DNA of 13,405 nucleotides from Chitinophagales bacterium (lineage in GTDB: Bacteria > Bacteroidota > Bacteroidia > Chitinophagales > Saprospiraceae): NCBI GenBank assembly GCA_013297575.1, contig JAAFHO010000081.1:1-13405 (forward strand), written 5' to 3'. The position numbers and the translations under genes were made by a program. Position 1 is the stretch's first letter, and the number at the start of each line of letters is the position of its first letter. Positions 7,088 to 13,405 of the stretch are shown here, one piece after another. The notes under the pieces are model-generated. The model ran no database searches. It saw nothing but the letters and a program-made list of their open reading frames with translations, and was not told where the DNA came from.

Positions 7088-7271
7088 ACAAATATTACGT
7101 TACAAATATTACGCTACAAATATTACGGTGCGCTGCACCTGAAAATATTATAAGAAAGCCCTAAAAAACATTAGACATTATACGCCATTTTTTTTGGACG
7201 AACAAAGATATATACAAAATCAAGGTTGTAGGTGCAGCGCACCGTAATATTTGTAGCCCCGTAATATTTGT
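7088..7271. repeat. Inverted-repeat cluster: 12-base units plus GC-rich hairpins (REP/MITE-like)
   Basis: Three copies of ACAAATATTACG occur at 7088-7099, 7102-7113 and 7116-7127 (14-base period), followed by a small hairpin GGTGC-GCT-GCACC (7127-7139). The reverse complement of this arrangement follows on the other side: GGTGCAGCGCACC at 7231-7243, then CGTAATATTTGT at 7243-7254 and 7260-7271. The core is a 28-base perfect inverted repeat, 7113-7140 against 7230-7257, separated by 89 bases. Two hairpins in mirror orientation at this spacing resemble REP doublets (REPIN) or a short non-autonomous element. No transposase gene is in the window, and no target-site duplication was identified. A symmetrical regulator-binding array is the alternative. 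Confidence 0.8.
7203..7210 (-). promoter_or_regulatory. Candidate -7 box for the YdeI-family gene, inside the inverted-repeat spacer
   Basis: The minus strand reads TATCTTTG here, an exact TAnnTTTG. Transcription from it would run through the left hairpin and all three 12-base units before the ATG at 7083, giving a leader of about 110 bases. No TTTG is seen at the -33 position, so support is weak. Confidence 0.3.
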
Positions 7272-7411
7272 AGATATCATTTTGTTTTTTCAGGAAAAGT
7301 GTTAATGTTTATCGCGGATTAGATGTTCATTGTATCTTGTCAAAACACGTAAAAAAATGTTTCCTTCTTTTTAAAACCTTTATGAAAAGACACTCCTGCG
7401 CTAATAATCCA

Positions 7412-7431
7412 AGTAAGCAGCAATGCTTGCT
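7412..7431 (+). promoter_or_regulatory. 8-bp hairpin with GCAA tetraloop in the leader of the T9SS repeat protein gene
   Basis: AGTAAGCA (7412-7419) pairs with TGCTTGCT (7424-7431) across a GCAA loop, with one G-U pair. GCAA is a GNRA tetraloop, a stabilising RNA motif. It is followed by ATTTTTC, so it could be a weak terminator or attenuator, or a leader stabiliser ending 43 bases before the ATG at 7475. Confidence 0.4.
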
Positions 7432-7474
7432 ATTTTTCACTGTTTCTAAACCGAACAATTAATTTTTTAACACC

Positions 7475-9532
7475 ATGCGTTTATCCCTATTGGCGGTACT
7501 ATTGTGCGCCTCCCTTTTTGCTCATGCTCAATGCGAAATTTCCAACCTCACAGTGGCTACAGGTGCTTGCCAAAGCAATACCACCTATGCCGTTACCATC
7601 AACTTTCAGGTACAAAACTCCACGAATGATTCTTTCGATGTTTGGGCCAATAACGGTGTACTACTCGGCACTTATGCCCTCAATGCACGCCCACTAACCA
7701 TTCCAAATTTCCCTTACGACGGCGGTGCCAATGACTTAGTAAAGGTCTGTATCGACGATAACCTTAACTGTTGCAGGATCAAGGAATTTCCAGTGCCGGC
7801 TTGTATCAATACACCTCCTAATTGCGAAATCTTTGACCTTTCCGTAGCACCCGGCGCTTGCAATGGCGATTCCACTTATGTGGTAATGATCACTTTTCAG
7901 GTACAAGGTGCTACCAACGCGTCGTTTGGTGTTTGGGCAAATAACCAATTTATAGGCTCTTTCCCTTTAACTGCCTTGCCGCTTACCATCCAACAGTTCC
8001 CATACAATGGCGGTGCTAATGATGTGGTAAAAGTGTGCATCAACGATAACCCTAATTGCTGTAAAACAATAGAATTTCCAGTGCCGGCTTGTATCACCAA
8101 CCCGCCAATTAATTGTGAAATTTTCAACCTCACGGTGGCCACCGGTGCATGTAATGGCGATTCCACTTATGTGGCAACGGTCAATTTTCAGGTACAAGGT
8201 GCTACCAATGCGTCGTTTGATATTTGGGCCAATAACCAGTACGTCGGCTTTTATCCTTTAACTGCACTACCACTTACTATACAAAATTTCCCATACAATG
8301 GCGGTACTAATGATGTAGTAAAAGTGTGCATCAACGATAACCCTAATTGCTGTAAAATAAAGGAATTTCCAGTGCCAAGTTGTATAACTAACCCGCCTGC
8401 TAATTGTGAAATTTTCAACCTCACGGTGGCCACCGGTGCTTGCAATGGTGATTCCACTTATGTGGCAACGATCAATTTTCAGGTACAAGGTACCACCAAC
8501 GCGTCGTTCGATCTTTGGGCCAACAACCAATATATCGGCTATTATCCTTTAACTGCGCTACCACTTACCATCCAACAGTTCCCATACAATGGCGGTGCTA
8601 ATGATGTAGTAAAAGTGTGCATCAACGATAACCCTAATTGCTGTAAAATAAAGGAATTCCCAGTGCCAGCTTGCATAAATACGCCTGTTAATTGCGATAT
8701 TTTTGATCTCATTGTCACTACTGGCGACTGTACTGGCGATTCCACTTATGCTGCAACGATCAAATTCCAGACCACGAATCCAGGCAATGCACAATTTAAA
8801 CTGTGGGTGAACAACCAATTTTTAGGTAGTTACCCATTGTCGGCACTACCTTTAAACATCACCAATATGCCCTATAATGGCGGTATCAATGATGTCGTAA
8901 AAGTATGTATTGTCGATATGCCCGATTGTTGCGAAACCAAAGAATTCCCTGTTCCATCCTGTTTGTTCAACCCTGATTGCAATATTTCTGATTTACAAGT
9001 ACTTACGACGGGGTGTCTTTGCGGTCAATTCTTTGCAGTGCTTACATTTAACCACACTGGCGGCGGCGCACAAGGCTTTGATATAGCGGGTAATGGCACC
9101 AGTTATGGCAATTACGCCTATACCCAGCCTCAACCAATTATTCTAGGGCCTTTGGCAGGTGACGAAACTACGAACTACGAATTTGTGGTAAGAGATCACT
9201 TAATTACAGGCTGTAAAGATGTATATGAATTGGGTAAAATTGAGTGTCCTGATTCGCCTACTTTTCAAGCACCCGGCGTAAAAGCACAGTTGTTCCTTGC
9301 CCCAAATCCAGTTACTGATGGTTTGTCGGTCAGCGCATCCATAGCAGGCGGAGTAATCAATGGGTATGGAACAGTGACCATCCTCAACGCAGAAGGCCGT
9401 ACAGTTCGGACGCTTACAGTAAGCAATGCTGCGGCATTTAGCCTTAAATTGGGTGATTTGCCCGCCGGAACGTATCAGTTGGTATTGGATACAGAATTAG
9501 GCCGTTTGAATGGTTTGTTTAGTAAAATGTAA
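7475..9532 (+). CDS. Secreted Cys-rich tandem-repeat protein with T9SS C-terminal sorting domain
   Basis: This is a 685-residue protein with a signal peptide (residues 1-18, cleavage near AHA-Q). Five clear repeats of 95-97 residues follow at 20-116, 117-213, 214-310, 311-406 and 407-501, with a sixth, decayed one at 502-591. A conserved repeat has six Cys: one at its first position (CEIFNLTV), one in GAC, one in KVC, a CC pair and one in P-A/S-C, plus motifs WANN, YNGG-x-ND-V-KVC and EFPVP. Paired Cys suggest disulfides outside the cell. Residues about 603-685 match a type A T9SS sorting domain (APNPVTDGL, NAEGRTVRTL, LPAGTYQLVL), so export to the cell surface or medium by the gliding-associated system is expected. 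I do not recognise the repeat as a named domain; adhesion or matrix function is inferred. The ATG at 7475 directly precedes the signal peptide. A strong hairpin follows the stop. Confidence 0.93.
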   Translation: MRLSLLAVLLCASLFAHAQCEISNLTVATGACQSNTTYAVTINFQVQNSTNDSFDVWANNGVLLGTYALNARPLTIPNFPYDGGANDLVKVCIDDNLNCCRIKEFPVPACINTPPNCEIFDLSVAPGACNGDSTYVVMITFQVQGATNASFGVWANNQFIGSFPLTALPLTIQQFPYNGGANDVVKVCINDNPNCCKTIEFPVPACITNPPINCEIFNLTVATGACNGDSTYVATVNFQVQGATNASFDIWANNQYVGFYPLTALPLTIQNFPYNGGTNDVVKVCINDNPNCCKIKEFPVPSCITNPPANCEIFNLTVATGACNGDSTYVATINFQVQGTTNASFDLWANNQYIGYYPLTALPLTIQQFPYNGGANDVVKVCINDNPNCCKIKEFPVPACINTPVNCDIFDLIVTTGDCTGDSTYAATIKFQTTNPGNAQFKLWVNNQFLGSYPLSALPLNITNMPYNGGINDVVKVCIVDMPDCCETKEFPVPSCLFNPDCNISDLQVLTTGCLCGQFFAVLTFNHTGGGAQGFDIAGNGTSYGNYAYTQPQPIILGPLAGDETTNYEFVVRDHLITGCKDVYELGKIECPDSPTFQAPGVKAQLFLAPNPVTDGLSVSASIAGGVINGYGTVTILNAEGRTVRTLTVSNAAAFSLKLGDLPAGTYQLVLDTELGRLNGLFSKM
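7532..9247 (+). repeat. Tandem ~291-base coding repeats, five clear copies plus one decayed
   Basis: Units lie at 7532-7822, 7823-8113, 8114-8404, 8405-8692, 8693-8977 and the decayed 8978-9247. Units 2, 3 and 4 are nearly identical in long stretches: each contains an unbroken shared run of about 40 bases ending in the CC-encoding segment (around 8028-8067, 8319-8358 and 8610-8649). Units 3 and 4 share almost their entire first 80 bases. Units 1, 5 and 6 are more diverged, so the middle units are the youngest and probably arose by unequal recombination. Confidence 0.9.
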
Positions 9533-9549
9533 TTAATACTTTTAATTAA

Positions 9550-9593
9550 AATTGGCCACTTTATTCCGTTTCAAACGTATAAAGTGGCCAATT
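9550..9593 (+). terminator. Strong hairpin after the T9SS protein gene
   Basis: A 15-base perfect inverted repeat (AATTGGCCACTTTAT at 9550-9564 against 9579-9593) encloses a 14-base loop and begins 18 bases after the stop codon. The downstream side lacks a clean T-run, but stem strength and position make it a likely terminator or 3' end stabiliser. It separates the T9SS gene from the acetyltransferase promoter a few bases further on. Confidence 0.75.
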
Positions 9594-9598
9594 CAATT

Positions 9599-9606
9599 TA
9601 TATTTG
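9599..9606 (+). promoter_or_regulatory. -7 promoter box for the GNAT gene
   Basis: TATATTTG is an exact TAnnTTTG match, six bases after the terminator hairpin and 30 bases before the ATG at 9637. The -33 region falls inside the hairpin and has no clear TTTG. The box overlaps an in-frame TTG at 9604, which argues against that TTG as a start codon. Confidence 0.5.
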
Positions 9607-9636
9607 CCCCGTTTTGCTACTTATTCCATTAAAATT

Positions 9637-10161
9637 ATGCTCACCACTAAACGCTTATTTCTGATGCCGGCTACCCAAAAAATGTTGGATGCCGCTGTTG
9701 CCCAAAATTGGGACGAACTTTCTTCTTTATTAGGAGGGGTTTATTTTGCCGAAAACTGGACGCATTTCCCCGAAGCGCTCGTTTTTGCCCGCAATTATAT
9801 GCTGGAGCATCCCGGTGAACAGGATTGGTGGATGTATTTTATGATTCAGGGCTTGGATGCGCGGGTAGCAGGTACTTGCGGTTTCAAAGGTAAACCCACA
9901 CCTGAAGGCAGCGTCGAAATCGGTTATGAAGTGGCCGAGCGTTACCAAAACCAAGGTATTGCCACCGAAGCAGCCGCCGCATTGGTAAAAAAAGCATTTA
10001 GTCACCCGGAAGTAACCAGCGTTATTGCTCATACATTACCAGAAGAAAACGCTTCTGTACAAGTATTGCGTCACCTGTCTTTTGAACTAGACGGCACCGC
10101 AACGGATGATGAGGTCGGGTCTGTTTGGAGATGGCGAAAACAACGGGATCTGATCGTTTAG
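9637..10161 (+). CDS. GNAT-family N-acetyltransferase (RimJ/RimL type)
   Basis: This is a 174-residue acetyltransferase predicted to move an acetyl group from acetyl-CoA to an amine; the acceptor is unknown. The RimJ/RimL-like N-terminus LTTKRLFLMPAT is followed by G-T-C-G-F-K-G in the central strand, the EIGYEVAERYQNQGIATEA segment that includes the acetyl-CoA pyrophosphate-binding loop (R/Q-x-x-G-x-A pattern as YQNQGIATEA), and the late HTLPEENASVQVLRHLSFE block typical of the fold. The start chosen is ATG 9637; a longer reading from TTG 9604 would begin within the promoter box. It is convergent with uvrA, with 18 bases between stops and no clear hairpin there. Confidence 0.9.
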   Translation: MLTTKRLFLMPATQKMLDAAVAQNWDELSSLLGGVYFAENWTHFPEALVFARNYMLEHPGEQDWWMYFMIQGLDARVAGTCGFKGKPTPEGSVEIGYEVAERYQNQGIATEAAAALVKKAFSHPEVTSVIAHTLPEENASVQVLRHLSFELDGTATDDEVGSVWRWRKQRDLIV

Positions 10162-10179
10162 TTTTTGGCCTTTACAGTA

Positions 10180-13071
10180 CTACACCTTCCCTTTCAAAAA
10201 CTGCCCCGTATAACTTTCGGGAACATGCACCAAACCCTCTGGCGGCCCTTCGTATAGTAGCCGCCCGCCTCCTTTTCCCCCTTCTGGGCCAAGATCGATG
10301 ACCCAATCTGCCGATTTGATCACCTCTAAGTTATGCTCCACGATCAGTACGGTATGCCCTTTTTCTACTAAGGCATTCATAGCATTGAGTAGTTTTTGAA
10401 TATCGTGAAAATGTAACCCAGTTGTAGGTTCATCAAAAATAAAGAAAATATGCCCCGATGCGTTATCGCGGATCAAAAACGAAGCGAGTTTGACGCGTTG
10501 CGCCTCACCTCCCGATAAAGTGCTGGACGATTGACCCAATTGCACATAACCCAAACCCACATCGAATAAAGGTTTTAGGCGTGCTATAATTTCTTTTTGG
10601 TCGCTAAAAAACGTCAATGACTCTTCAATACTCAATTGAAGCACATCAAAAATATTTTTCCCTTTGTACTGTACATCTAAGACTTCATTCCTGAAACGAC
10701 GACCTTTACACTCCTCGCATTCCAAGTGTACATCTGCTAAAAACTGCATTTCTACCACTTGTTCGCCTTCTCCTTTACACGCCTCACAACGACCACCTTC
10801 CACGTTAAAACTAAAATGTTTTGGCAAAAAACCACGCACTTTGCTCATCGATTGGTTAGAAAACAAGTCGCGAATATAATCGTATGCTTTTACATACGTC
10901 ACTGGATTGGAACGGCTACTGCGCCCAATTGGGCTTTGATTAATAAATTCTACCGCCGTAATGCGTTTCACAGGCCCTTCCAATGCTTCAAAATAGCCCG
11001 GTTGTTTCCCCGCGTTATCTGGCAAATGCTTCATCAATGCCGGTGCAAGTATATCGCGGACAAGTGTGGTTTTGCCCGAACCCGATACGCCACTCACCAC
11101 CGTCATGGTATGGAGCGGAATACGCACGGTTACATCTTTTAAATTATGTTGCCGCGCACCGCGTAAAGTGATAAAATCTTTAGCAGTACGCCTTACTCCT
11201 GGCAAACTGATAGACATTTCGCCAGACAAATACTTGGACGTAAGGCTTTCCGGTGCCGCCGTATGTATCATATCGTAATTACCAGCAAATACGACATATC
11301 CACCATTAATACCCGCTTCTGGCCCCATATCCACCAAAAAATCGGCTTGTCGAATTACTTCTTCCTCGTGTTCAACCACCACTACCGTATTGCCCAAATC
11401 GCGTAATTGTTTCAAAACGCTGACCAATCGCGCCGTATCGCGCGGGTGTAGCCCCACCGACGGTTCGTCCAATAGATACATAGAGGAAGTAAGGTTACTC
11501 CCAAGGGTACGCGTGAGGTGAATACGTTGTGTTTCGCCACCCGAAAGGGTATTGCTCACGCGGTCTAGGGTCAAATATCCAAGCCCTAAATCGACAATAA
11601 AACGCAGGCGGGTATTGAGTTCGATCAGGATCCGTTTGGCCACCTGTTGCTCGTATTCGGTAAGTTGCAGTTCCAAAAACCACACTTTGAGTTCTTCCAG
11701 CGGTAACAATACCAATTCACTGATATTTTTGCCCGATGCTGGCGGCCCCACCCTTACACATTGTGCTTCGGGGCGCAATCGTGCACCACCACAGGTAGTA
11801 CATAAGGTGCGTCCGCGGTAGCGAGAAAGGATAACTCGGTTCTGAATTTTATATGTTTTGCTTTCAATTTCCTTAAAAAAGGCATCCAAACCTTCAAAAT
11901 AGGCATTGCCTTTCCAAACTAAATTTTGTTGGGCTGGTGTCAATTTTTCCCAAGGTTGGTGTACTGGGAAATCGAATTTATGGGCATTTTGGAGGAGTGG
12001 AGCCAGCCATTCAGAACTTTTTTCGCCACGCCAAGCAATAACAGCCCCATCGTACACCGATTTTGTGGTGTCTGGCACTACTTTCTCCGGGTCAATGCCA
12101 AGTATTTTTCCATATCCTTCGCAACTGGGACAAGCGCCATAAGGGTTATTATAATTGAACAGTTGGGGCGTTGGTTCAGGAAACTCAATGCCATCCAGTT
12201 CAAAGCGGTTATTGAAATGTACTGGCTCGGATTGCAATACCCGAATGCTACATTCGCCCTCGCTTTCGTAAAAGCAGGTATTCACAGAATCGGCCATTCG
12301 CATCCAGTCGCTTTCATCCGATAGCGGCAGCGCAAAACGATCCACCAACAGCGATAAAGTATCGCGGTAAGTATAAGCCGCACCGTCCAAGCCGCCCAGT
12401 TCATCCGTGATAATATCGGAATGTGCGTCTTCCAGTACGGCTTCAATTTGGAATATCTCATCGCCAGCAGCCACACGGGTATAACCTTTCTGCATCAGCA
12501 ATTGGAGTTCCTGCCGGAGCGAGCGTTCTTTATATTTTTTGGAAAACGGCATTAAAATATAACCACGTGCACCATCAGGAAGCGTTTTTAGGTAGTCAAT
12601 CACATCCGATACTTCGTGTTTTTTAACCACTTCGCCGCTGATTGGGGAATAAAACTTACCCACACGTGCGTACAGGAGGCGTAGAAAATCCATGATCTCG
12701 GTCATGGAGCCTACGGTAGAGCGGTTATTGCCTGTTGTCACTTTTTGTTCAATGGCAATTGCCGGACAAATACCACGGATATAATCCACATCTGGTTTTT
12801 TCATCCGACCCAAGAACTGGCGGGCATAACTGGACAAACTCTCTACATAGCGGCGTTGGCCCTCTGCGTAAAGAGTATCCATCGTGATACTCGATTTGCC
12901 AGAACCCGAAACACCGGTCACTACAATCAGTTTATTTTTAGGGATTTGCAGATCTACATTACGAAGATTATTGGTGCGAGCGCCTTTAATGGAAATATGT
13001 TTTGTATCCACCAAATCACTCGTCGATATTGTATTTGTTGTTGAGGTTGTTGCTTGCGCTTTCTTTGCCAT
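10180..13071 (-). CDS. uvrA: Excinuclease ABC subunit A (UvrA)
   Basis: UvrA is the damage-recognition ATPase of nucleotide excision repair; it dimerises, loads UvrB and leaves before UvrC cuts. The 963 residues match the family. Order: Walker A GVSGSGKSS (53-61), a UvrB-binding insertion region after SIEQK-like AIAIEQK, first zinc-module CPSC (about 312-315), CTTCGG, ABC signature LSGGETQR (about 507-514), Walker B LLDEPSVGLHPRD, second Walker A GVSGSGKTT (about 661-669), the second zinc module CEAC...CEEC (about 760-787), second signature LSGGEAQR (about 851-858) and FDEPTTGLH. The first zinc module has only its second Cys pair: where E. coli UvrA has the first pair, this protein has FELDGIEF. 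As I recall, many Bacteroidota UvrAs share this. The N-terminal 20 residues are Thr/Ser-rich and not conserved. The start is ATG 13071, four bases after the upstream stop, so it is probably co-transcribed with that gene. Confidence 0.97.
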   Translation of the reverse strand: MAKKAQATTSTTNTISTSDLVDTKHISIKGARTNNLRNVDLQIPKNKLIVVTGVSGSGKSSITMDTLYAEGQRRYVESLSSYARQFLGRMKKPDVDYIRGICPAIAIEQKVTTGNNRSTVGSMTEIMDFLRLLYARVGKFYSPISGEVVKKHEVSDVIDYLKTLPDGARGYILMPFSKKYKERSLRQELQLLMQKGYTRVAAGDEIFQIEAVLEDAHSDIITDELGGLDGAAYTYRDTLSLLVDRFALPLSDESDWMRMADSVNTCFYESEGECSIRVLQSEPVHFNNRFELDGIEFPEPTPQLFNYNNPYGACPSCEGYGKILGIDPEKVVPDTTKSVYDGAVIAWRGEKSSEWLAPLLQNAHKFDFPVHQPWEKLTPAQQNLVWKGNAYFEGLDAFFKEIESKTYKIQNRVILSRYRGRTLCTTCGGARLRPEAQCVRVGPPASGKNISELVLLPLEELKVWFLELQLTEYEQQVAKRILIELNTRLRFIVDLGLGYLTLDRVSNTLSGGETQRIHLTRTLGSNLTSSMYLLDEPSVGLHPRDTARLVSVLKQLRDLGNTVVVVEHEEEVIRQADFLVDMGPEAGINGGYVVFAGNYDMIHTAAPESLTSKYLSGEMSISLPGVRRTAKDFITLRGARQHNLKDVTVRIPLHTMTVVSGVSGSGKTTLVRDILAPALMKHLPDNAGKQPGYFEALEGPVKRITAVEFINQSPIGRSSRSNPVTYVKAYDYIRDLFSNQSMSKVRGFLPKHFSFNVEGGRCEACKGEGEQVVEMQFLADVHLECEECKGRRFRNEVLDVQYKGKNIFDVLQLSIEESLTFFSDQKEIIARLKPLFDVGLGYVQLGQSSSTLSGGEAQRVKLASFLIRDNASGHIFFIFDEPTTGLHFHDIQKLLNAMNALVEKGHTVLIVEHNLEVIKSADWVIDLGPEGGKGGGRLLYEGPPEGLVHVPESYTGQFLKGKV

Positions 13072-13075
13072 TCCC

Positions 13076-13405
13076 TTAAAAATCAGAAGTAATGAGTAAA
13101 TCCAGGTTTGTATTTTTTATGCCAAATCGTTCGCCTAAATATACATTTGTCAAACACCCTTTGTAGGTATAAACCCCGTTCCGAAGCCCGGAAAGAGAAG
13201 TAATCAGGTTAAATATGCCACCAGATTCGGCTTTTAGCAGCAGCGAAGTCAATATATTACTGATTGCATCCGAAGCTGTACGCGCTACCCTCGATGGGAT
13301 ATTGGGTACGCAATAATGCGTAATTTGGTGTTTCACATACGTCGGATGATCGTGCGAGGTAAACTCCGAGGTTTCAAAACAGCCACCTTGATCGATACTC
13401 ACATC
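13076..13405 (-). CDS. ald: Alanine dehydrogenase, C-terminal 109 residues (5' end outside window)
   Basis: The frame is open to the right edge, so only the C-terminus is seen. The block D-V-S-I-D-Q-G-G-C-F-E-T-S followed by H-D-x-P-T-Y-V, then HYCVPNIPSRVARTAS and the closing LRNGVYTYKGCLTN-YLGE segment, matches the C-terminal part of NAD-dependent alanine dehydrogenases. These enzymes interconvert L-alanine and pyruvate plus ammonia in the cytosol. A related transhydrogenase-type enzyme is the alternative, but the HYCVPN-P-x-x-V-x-R-T-x-S signature favours alanine dehydrogenase. The stop at 13076-13078 is four bases before the uvrA start. A GTG at 13402 is in frame but is internal, not the true start. 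Confidence 0.9.
   Translation of the reverse strand, partial: DVSIDQGGCFETSEFTSHDHPTYVKHQITHYCVPNIPSRVARTASDAISNILTSLLLKAESGGIFNLITSLSGLRNGVYTYKGCLTNVYLGERFGIKNTNLDLLITSDF

Larger units (their letters stand above)
7084..7474. other. 391-base divergent intergenic region with repeats and hairpins
   Basis: No credible gene or RNA gene was found here. The left two thirds hold the inverted-repeat cluster (7088-7271) described separately. The right third (7272-7474) is AT-rich leader or promoter DNA for the T9SS-secreted repeat protein and includes a stable small hairpin at 7412-7431. No exact TAnnTTTG with a good -33 partner was found for the plus-strand gene; a lone exact -7 box exists on the minus strand at 7203-7210. 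Confidence 0.7.

Noticed and set aside
7084..7089. GTG start two residues upstream of the YdeI-family ATG
   Set aside because: It lies in a repeat unit; the ATG at 7083 is the simpler start.
7088..7127. Three 12-base units with 14-base period as a CRISPR array
   Set aside because: The units are only 12 bases with 2-base gaps and continue in inverted orientation, unlike CRISPR repeats and spacers; no cas gene is present.
7141..7229. The spacer of the inverted repeat as a small gene or RNA
   Set aside because: AT-rich, no supported frame, no recognisable RNA fold; too short to judge.
7736..8818. Several minus-strand open frames of 67-89 codons with similar protein sequences inside the repeat protein gene
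   Set aside because: They recur because the underlying coding repeats recur; each is an antisense shadow of one unit of the T9SS protein and has no start signal of its own.
9604..9636. TTG start extending the GNAT protein by 11 residues
   Set aside because: The TTG is part of the TATATTTG promoter box, and the conserved N-terminus begins at the ATG at 9637.
10664..13099. Plus-strand open frames across uvrA, up to 132 codons
   Set aside because: They are antisense to a full-length, motif-complete uvrA and show no recognisable domain.

Overview
The window looks like a piece of a Bacteroidota chromosome, most likely from a Saprospirales-like lineage (the order is inference). Supporting signs are a secreted protein ending in a type IX secretion (T9SS) sorting domain, a BatC-type TPR protein, an OmpA-family surface protein with a seven-unit propeller-like region, the absence of clear Shine-Dalgarno sequences, and several exact matches to the Bacteroidota -7 promoter box TAnnTTTG. 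GC content is moderate, and no rRNA, tRNA, CRISPR array, phage gene or transposase gene was seen.

Layout. Bases 1-3978 carry three minus-strand envelope genes. In transcription order they are an orphan BatC-like TPR protein with a 12-proline tract, a complete propeller-OmpA protein, and a close tandem paralogue of it that runs off the left edge. Divergent from these, recJ (single-strand exonuclease) is followed by an overlapping UbiA-like membrane protein gene. That gene ends base-to-base against a convergent YdeI/OmdA-family gene. The 391-base gap at 7084-7474 is the oddest non-coding stretch: a 28-base perfect inverted repeat, five copies of a 12-base unit and two small GC-rich hairpins. 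Next comes a 685-residue secreted protein made of five well-conserved and one decayed Cys-rich repeat plus a T9SS tail. It is closed by a strong hairpin, after which a GNAT acetyltransferase has its own promoter. The right end holds uvrA on the minus strand, four bases downstream of the C-terminal part of an alanine dehydrogenase gene that continues past the edge.

How the genes relate. Two DNA-repair genes (recJ, uvrA) and metabolic genes are ordinary core content. The left block and the T9SS gene are cell-surface accessory content shaped by duplication, of a whole gene at 1-3250 and of domains at 7532-9247. No complete new defence or mobile system is visible. The best leads are the inverted-repeat cluster at 7088-7271 and the unassigned Cys-rich repeat family.
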